64,000 bases of DNA from JBCBWG01 sp038523925 (GTDB taxonomy: Bacteria; Pseudomonadota; Alphaproteobacteria; Rhizobiales; Hyphomicrobiaceae), in contig JBCBIY010000001.1 of NCBI GenBank assembly GCA_038523925.1, positions 186,001-250,000 on the forward strand, in the 5' to 3' direction. Of the stretch, positions 61,626-64,000 are shown piece by piece (positions within the stretch are counted from its first letter, which is position 1; every line of letters begins with the position of its first letter). The translations under genes were made by a program, and so were the position numbers. The notes beneath the pieces are model-generated. The model did not search any database, was not told the origin of the DNA, and was given only the letters and a program-made list of their open reading frames with translations.

Positions 61626-62777
61626 ATGAGCGATACCGCAGCCGGCCAGAATGACCCGGGCGCCACCGCCGCGCCGCCTGACGCCGACGAGCGCATCCGC
61701 GAGATTTCGCCGTTCCGCAAAGCGCTGATGCGGCCAGAGCTTGGCTCGATCTGCGGCGTCATCCTGGTCTTCGTCTTCTTCCTCATGCTCGCCGGCGACA
61801 GCGGCATGTTCGCCCCTGAAGGCGCGATGAACTGGGGCGTCGTCTCAGCGCAGTTCGCGATCATCGCAGTCGGTGCTTGCCTCCTGATGATTGCCGGCGA
61901 GTTCGACCTCTCCGTCGGATCGATGATCGGGTTCTCCGGCATCGTCATCGCGCTGATGTCGGTGACGTGGGGCTACCCCATGTGGTTCTCGATCCTAACG
62001 GCGTTTGCCGTCGCCCTCCTGATCGGCGCCCTCAATGGCTATCTCGTCATCAAGACGGGCTTGCCGTCCTTTATCGTGACGCTGGCCTTTCTTTACATTC
62101 TGCGCGGCCTCACAATCTTCGCGTCCATCGCGACGACCCGGAAGACGATCATCGGCGGCGTCTCGGACCGGATCGATGGCGACCCAATTGCCTGGATGTT
62201 CGGCGGCAAGATCCTGACGGGCTTCTTCCAGTGGCTCGCCGACATCGGATTAATCGAGAAGTTCGTCGCGGGCACGCGGGCCGGACAACCCGTCGTCGAG
62301 GGCATCCCGATGCTGATGGTCTGGGCGCTCATCCTCATCATCTTTGGCCATTGGCTGCTGACGCGGACGAAGTTCGGCAACTGGATCTATGCCGCCGGCG
62401 GGGATGCGAACGCCGCGCGCTATGTCGGCGTGCCGGTCAATCGCGTGAAGATCCTGATGTTCATGTTCTCAGCGTTCTGCGCGACCGTATTTGCAACCTG
62501 CCAGGTGATGGAGTTTGGATCCGCGGCCGCTGACCGTGGCCTGCTGAAGGAATTCGAGGCAATCATCTCGGTCGTCATCGGTGGCGCATTGCTCACCGGT
62601 GGCTACGGATCGGTCATTGGCGCCGCGCTCGGCGCGCTCATCTTCGGCGTCGTCCAACAGGGGCTATTCTTTGCCGGTGTGGAAAGCTCGCTGTTCCGCG
62701 TGTTCCTCGGCGTGATCCTCCTGCTGGCGGTGATCCTCAACACGCACATCCGCCGCATCATCACGGGGGAGCGCTGA
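61626..62777 (+). CDS. sugar ABC transporter permease (RbsC/FrcC-like)
   Basis: A 383-residue polytopic protein of the monosaccharide ABC permease family: ELGSICGVILVFVFFLMLAG, IAVGACLLMIAGEFDLSVGSMIGFSG, LVIKTGLPSFIVTLAFLYILRGLT, FGNWIYAAGGDANAARYVGVPV, and a late GGYGSVIGAALGALIFG motif. It should form the homodimeric membrane channel. The cytoplasmic N-terminus is acidic. It starts 137 bp after the binding protein and ends 1 bp before the ATPase start. Confidence 0.92.
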   Translation: MSDTAAGQNDPGATAAPPDADERIREISPFRKALMRPELGSICGVILVFVFFLMLAGDSGMFAPEGAMNWGVVSAQFAIIAVGACLLMIAGEFDLSVGSMIGFSGIVIALMSVTWGYPMWFSILTAFAVALLIGALNGYLVIKTGLPSFIVTLAFLYILRGLTIFASIATTRKTIIGGVSDRIDGDPIAWMFGGKILTGFFQWLADIGLIEKFVAGTRAGQPVVEGIPMLMVWALILIIFGHWLLTRTKFGNWIYAAGGDANAARYVGVPVNRVKILMFMFSAFCATVFATCQVMEFGSAAADRGLLKEFEAIISVVIGGALLTGGYGSVIGAALGALIFGVVQQGLFFAGVESSLFRVFLGVILLLAVILNTHIRRIITGER

Positions 62778-62778
62778 G

Positions 62779-63558
62779 ATGTCCGACGCCATCATCGAGC
62801 TCGTCGATATTGAGAAGACGTTCGGGCCAGTCATCGCGCTGAGCAGCGTGTCGCTCTCGGTGCGCGCCGGCGAATGCCATTGCCTGCTGGGCGACAACGG
62901 CGCTGGCAAGTCGACCTTCATCAAGATCATGTCCGGCGTCCATCAGCCGACCCGCGGCGAGATCCGGATGGAGGGCAACAAGGTCCGGTTCGGGAGCCCG
63001 CGCGATGCGATGACCGCCGGCATCGCGACGGTCTATCAGGACCTGGCCATGATCCCGCTGATGTCGGTGACGCGCAATTTCTGGATGGGCCGCGAGCCGA
63101 CGAAGATGTTCGGCCCGTTCCGCATGATGGATTTTAAGACGGCCAACGACGTCGCCATGACTGAGATGGCGAAGATGGGCATCTATCTTCGCGAGCCTGG
63201 CCAAGCGGTCGGAACGCTCTCGGGCGGCGAGCGCCAAACGGTGGCGATCGCGCGCGCGGTCTACTTTGGCGCCAAGGTCCTGATCCTCGATGAGCCGACG
63301 TCCGCGCTCGGCGTCCGCCAGACATCGAACGTGCTGGCGACCGTCGACAAGGTGCGCAAGCAGGGCATCGGCGTCGTCTTCATCACGCACAACGTCCGTC
63401 ACGCCTTGGCCGTCGGCGATCGCTTCACGGTGCTCAATCGCGGCAAGACGCTTGGCACGGCGGCGCGTGGTGAGATTTCAGCCGAAGAGCTGCAGGATTT
63501 GATGGCGGGCGGACGCGAACTGGCCGATCTGGAATCGTCGCTCGGCGGGACCGTGTGA
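62779..63558 (+). CDS. sugar ABC transporter ATP-binding protein (single domain, FrcA-like)
   Basis: A 259-residue ATPase: Walker A GDNGAGKST, signature LSGGERQTVAIARAV, Walker B LILDEPTSALG, H-loop HNVRHA. Most sugar transporters of this class have a fused double ATPase of about 500 residues (RbsA); this one has a single module, as in FrcA of rhizobia. It powers the permease just upstream. Confidence 0.92.
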   Translation: MSDAIIELVDIEKTFGPVIALSSVSLSVRAGECHCLLGDNGAGKSTFIKIMSGVHQPTRGEIRMEGNKVRFGSPRDAMTAGIATVYQDLAMIPLMSVTRNFWMGREPTKMFGPFRMMDFKTANDVAMTEMAKMGIYLREPGQAVGTLSGGERQTVAIARAVYFGAKVLILDEPTSALGVRQTSNVLATVDKVRKQGIGVVFITHNVRHALAVGDRFTVLNRGKTLGTAARGEISAEELQDLMAGGRELADLESSLGGTV

Positions 63559-63580
63559 CCGCCCAACGCGGAGGCCGGAC

Positions 63581-64000
63581 ATGATCCGTATCGCATTGCT
63601 CGGTTGCGGGCGGATTGGCGCTGTGCACGCAGACACGATCGCGGCGCTGGAGGGCGCGTCCCTTGCCGTTGCCTACGATCCAATCGCAGGGGCTGCTGCC
63701 GCGGTCTCCGCGCGCCACGGCGTAGCGACCGCTGACAACGCGGCATCTGCGATTTCTGAGGCTGATGCTGTGCTGATCGCGACATCGACGGACACGCACG
63801 CCGACCTCATTGAAGAGAGCGTCAGAGCGGGCAAGGCGGTCTTCTGCGAGAAGCCGATTGATCTCGACCTCGCACGTGTGCGCCAGTGCGGCCACAACAT
63901 CGCCGGCATGGGCGTGCCCGTGCAGGTCGGCTTCAACCGCCGCTTTGATGCGAGCCACCGTGCGTTGCGCGATGCGGTGGCAGCAGGCGACATCGGCACG
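63581..64000 (+). CDS. iolG: inositol 2-dehydrogenase-like (IolG) oxidoreductase, 3' truncated by window edge
   Basis: The first 140 residues are visible: MIRIALLGCGRIGAVHADTIA (Rossmann), STDTHADLIEESVRAGKAVFCEKPIDLDL and GFNRRFDASHRALRDAV, matching myo-inositol 2-dehydrogenases (IolG). It would oxidise myo-inositol to the inosose that iolE dehydrates. GGAGG lies 8 bp upstream. It follows the ATPase by 22 bp and is probably in the same operon. The rest lies beyond the window. Confidence 0.88.
   Translation, partial: MIRIALLGCGRIGAVHADTIAALEGASLAVAYDPIAGAAAAVSARHGVATADNAASAISEADAVLIATSTDTHADLIEESVRAGKAVFCEKPIDLDLARVRQCGHNIAGMGVPVQVGFNRRFDASHRALRDAVAAGDIGT

Overview
The window looks like a chromosomal segment from a high-GC alphaproteobacterium, most likely of the Hyphomicrobiales (Rhizobiales). 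The evidence is the rpoZ-rsh-pdxJ-acpS-lepB-rnc-era-recO gene string, an ATP12-type ATPase chaperone behind a HAD phosphatase, a manganese-type MntR, a type-5 uracil-DNA glycosylase beside smpB, and a small Omp25/RopB-like outer-membrane protein. I see no rRNA, tRNA, CRISPR array, insertion sequence, phage gene or replication origin. Species is not assigned.

Region by region: 1-5.1 kb holds a HAD phosphatase/ATP12 pair, a photolyase-cryptochrome coupled to a tiny DUF2256 zinc protein, a divergent SDR, and a PDZ protein derived from DegP-type proteases that has lost its catalytic triad. 5.1-6.8 kb encodes a disordered single-pass membrane protein of unknown function. 7.1-11.4 kb is a sitABCD-type manganese/iron ABC operon with divergent mntR and a candidate operator between them. 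11.5-14.1 kb has GDP-L-fucose synthase and an ABC1/ADCK-type kinase. 14.3-21.1 kb is a complete family-5 (peptide/opine-type) ABC transporter facing a DapA-like lyase or dehydratase. 21.2-25.6 kb holds a DUF2147 protein, then a minus-strand operon of ECF sigma factor, membrane anti-sigma factor and secreted subtilase, with a divergent small basic secreted protein. 25.7-28.1 kb is a soluble lytic transglycosylase.

28.3-39.7 kb is the conserved core: dapA, smpB, udgB, a NYN-domain protein, folK, rpoZ, rsh, pdxJ, acpS, lepB, rnc, era, recO. 39.7-49.1 kb is mixed: a two-TM protein, a glucosaminidase-like protein with a very basic linker, an outer-membrane beta-barrel, an Old Yellow Enzyme, S-formylglutathione hydrolase, an Sfp-type phosphopantetheinyl transferase, a sugar-phosphate initiating transferase, rfbA and a rhodanese protein. 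49.1-54.0 kb has a PrpF-family tautomerase and a glycine-betaine-type ABC operon whose permease carries an extra N-terminal membrane domain. 54.1 kb to the right edge is an inositol (cyclitol) catabolic cluster: iolD, three Gfo/Idh/MocA dehydrogenases, iolE, a LacI regulator and an FrcBCA-like sugar ABC transporter. Identical 16-bp palindromes in its two divergent promoter regions are the likely LacI operators.

The strongest candidate for an under-described system is the sigma/anti-sigma/subtilase operon at 21.7-25.0 kb. The anti-sigma ectodomain shows the same apparent strand-helix pattern as the propeptide region of the adjacent protease, suggesting that protease and anti-sigma factor recognise each other. 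Second is the inactive PDZ protease homologue at 4.1-5.1 kb.
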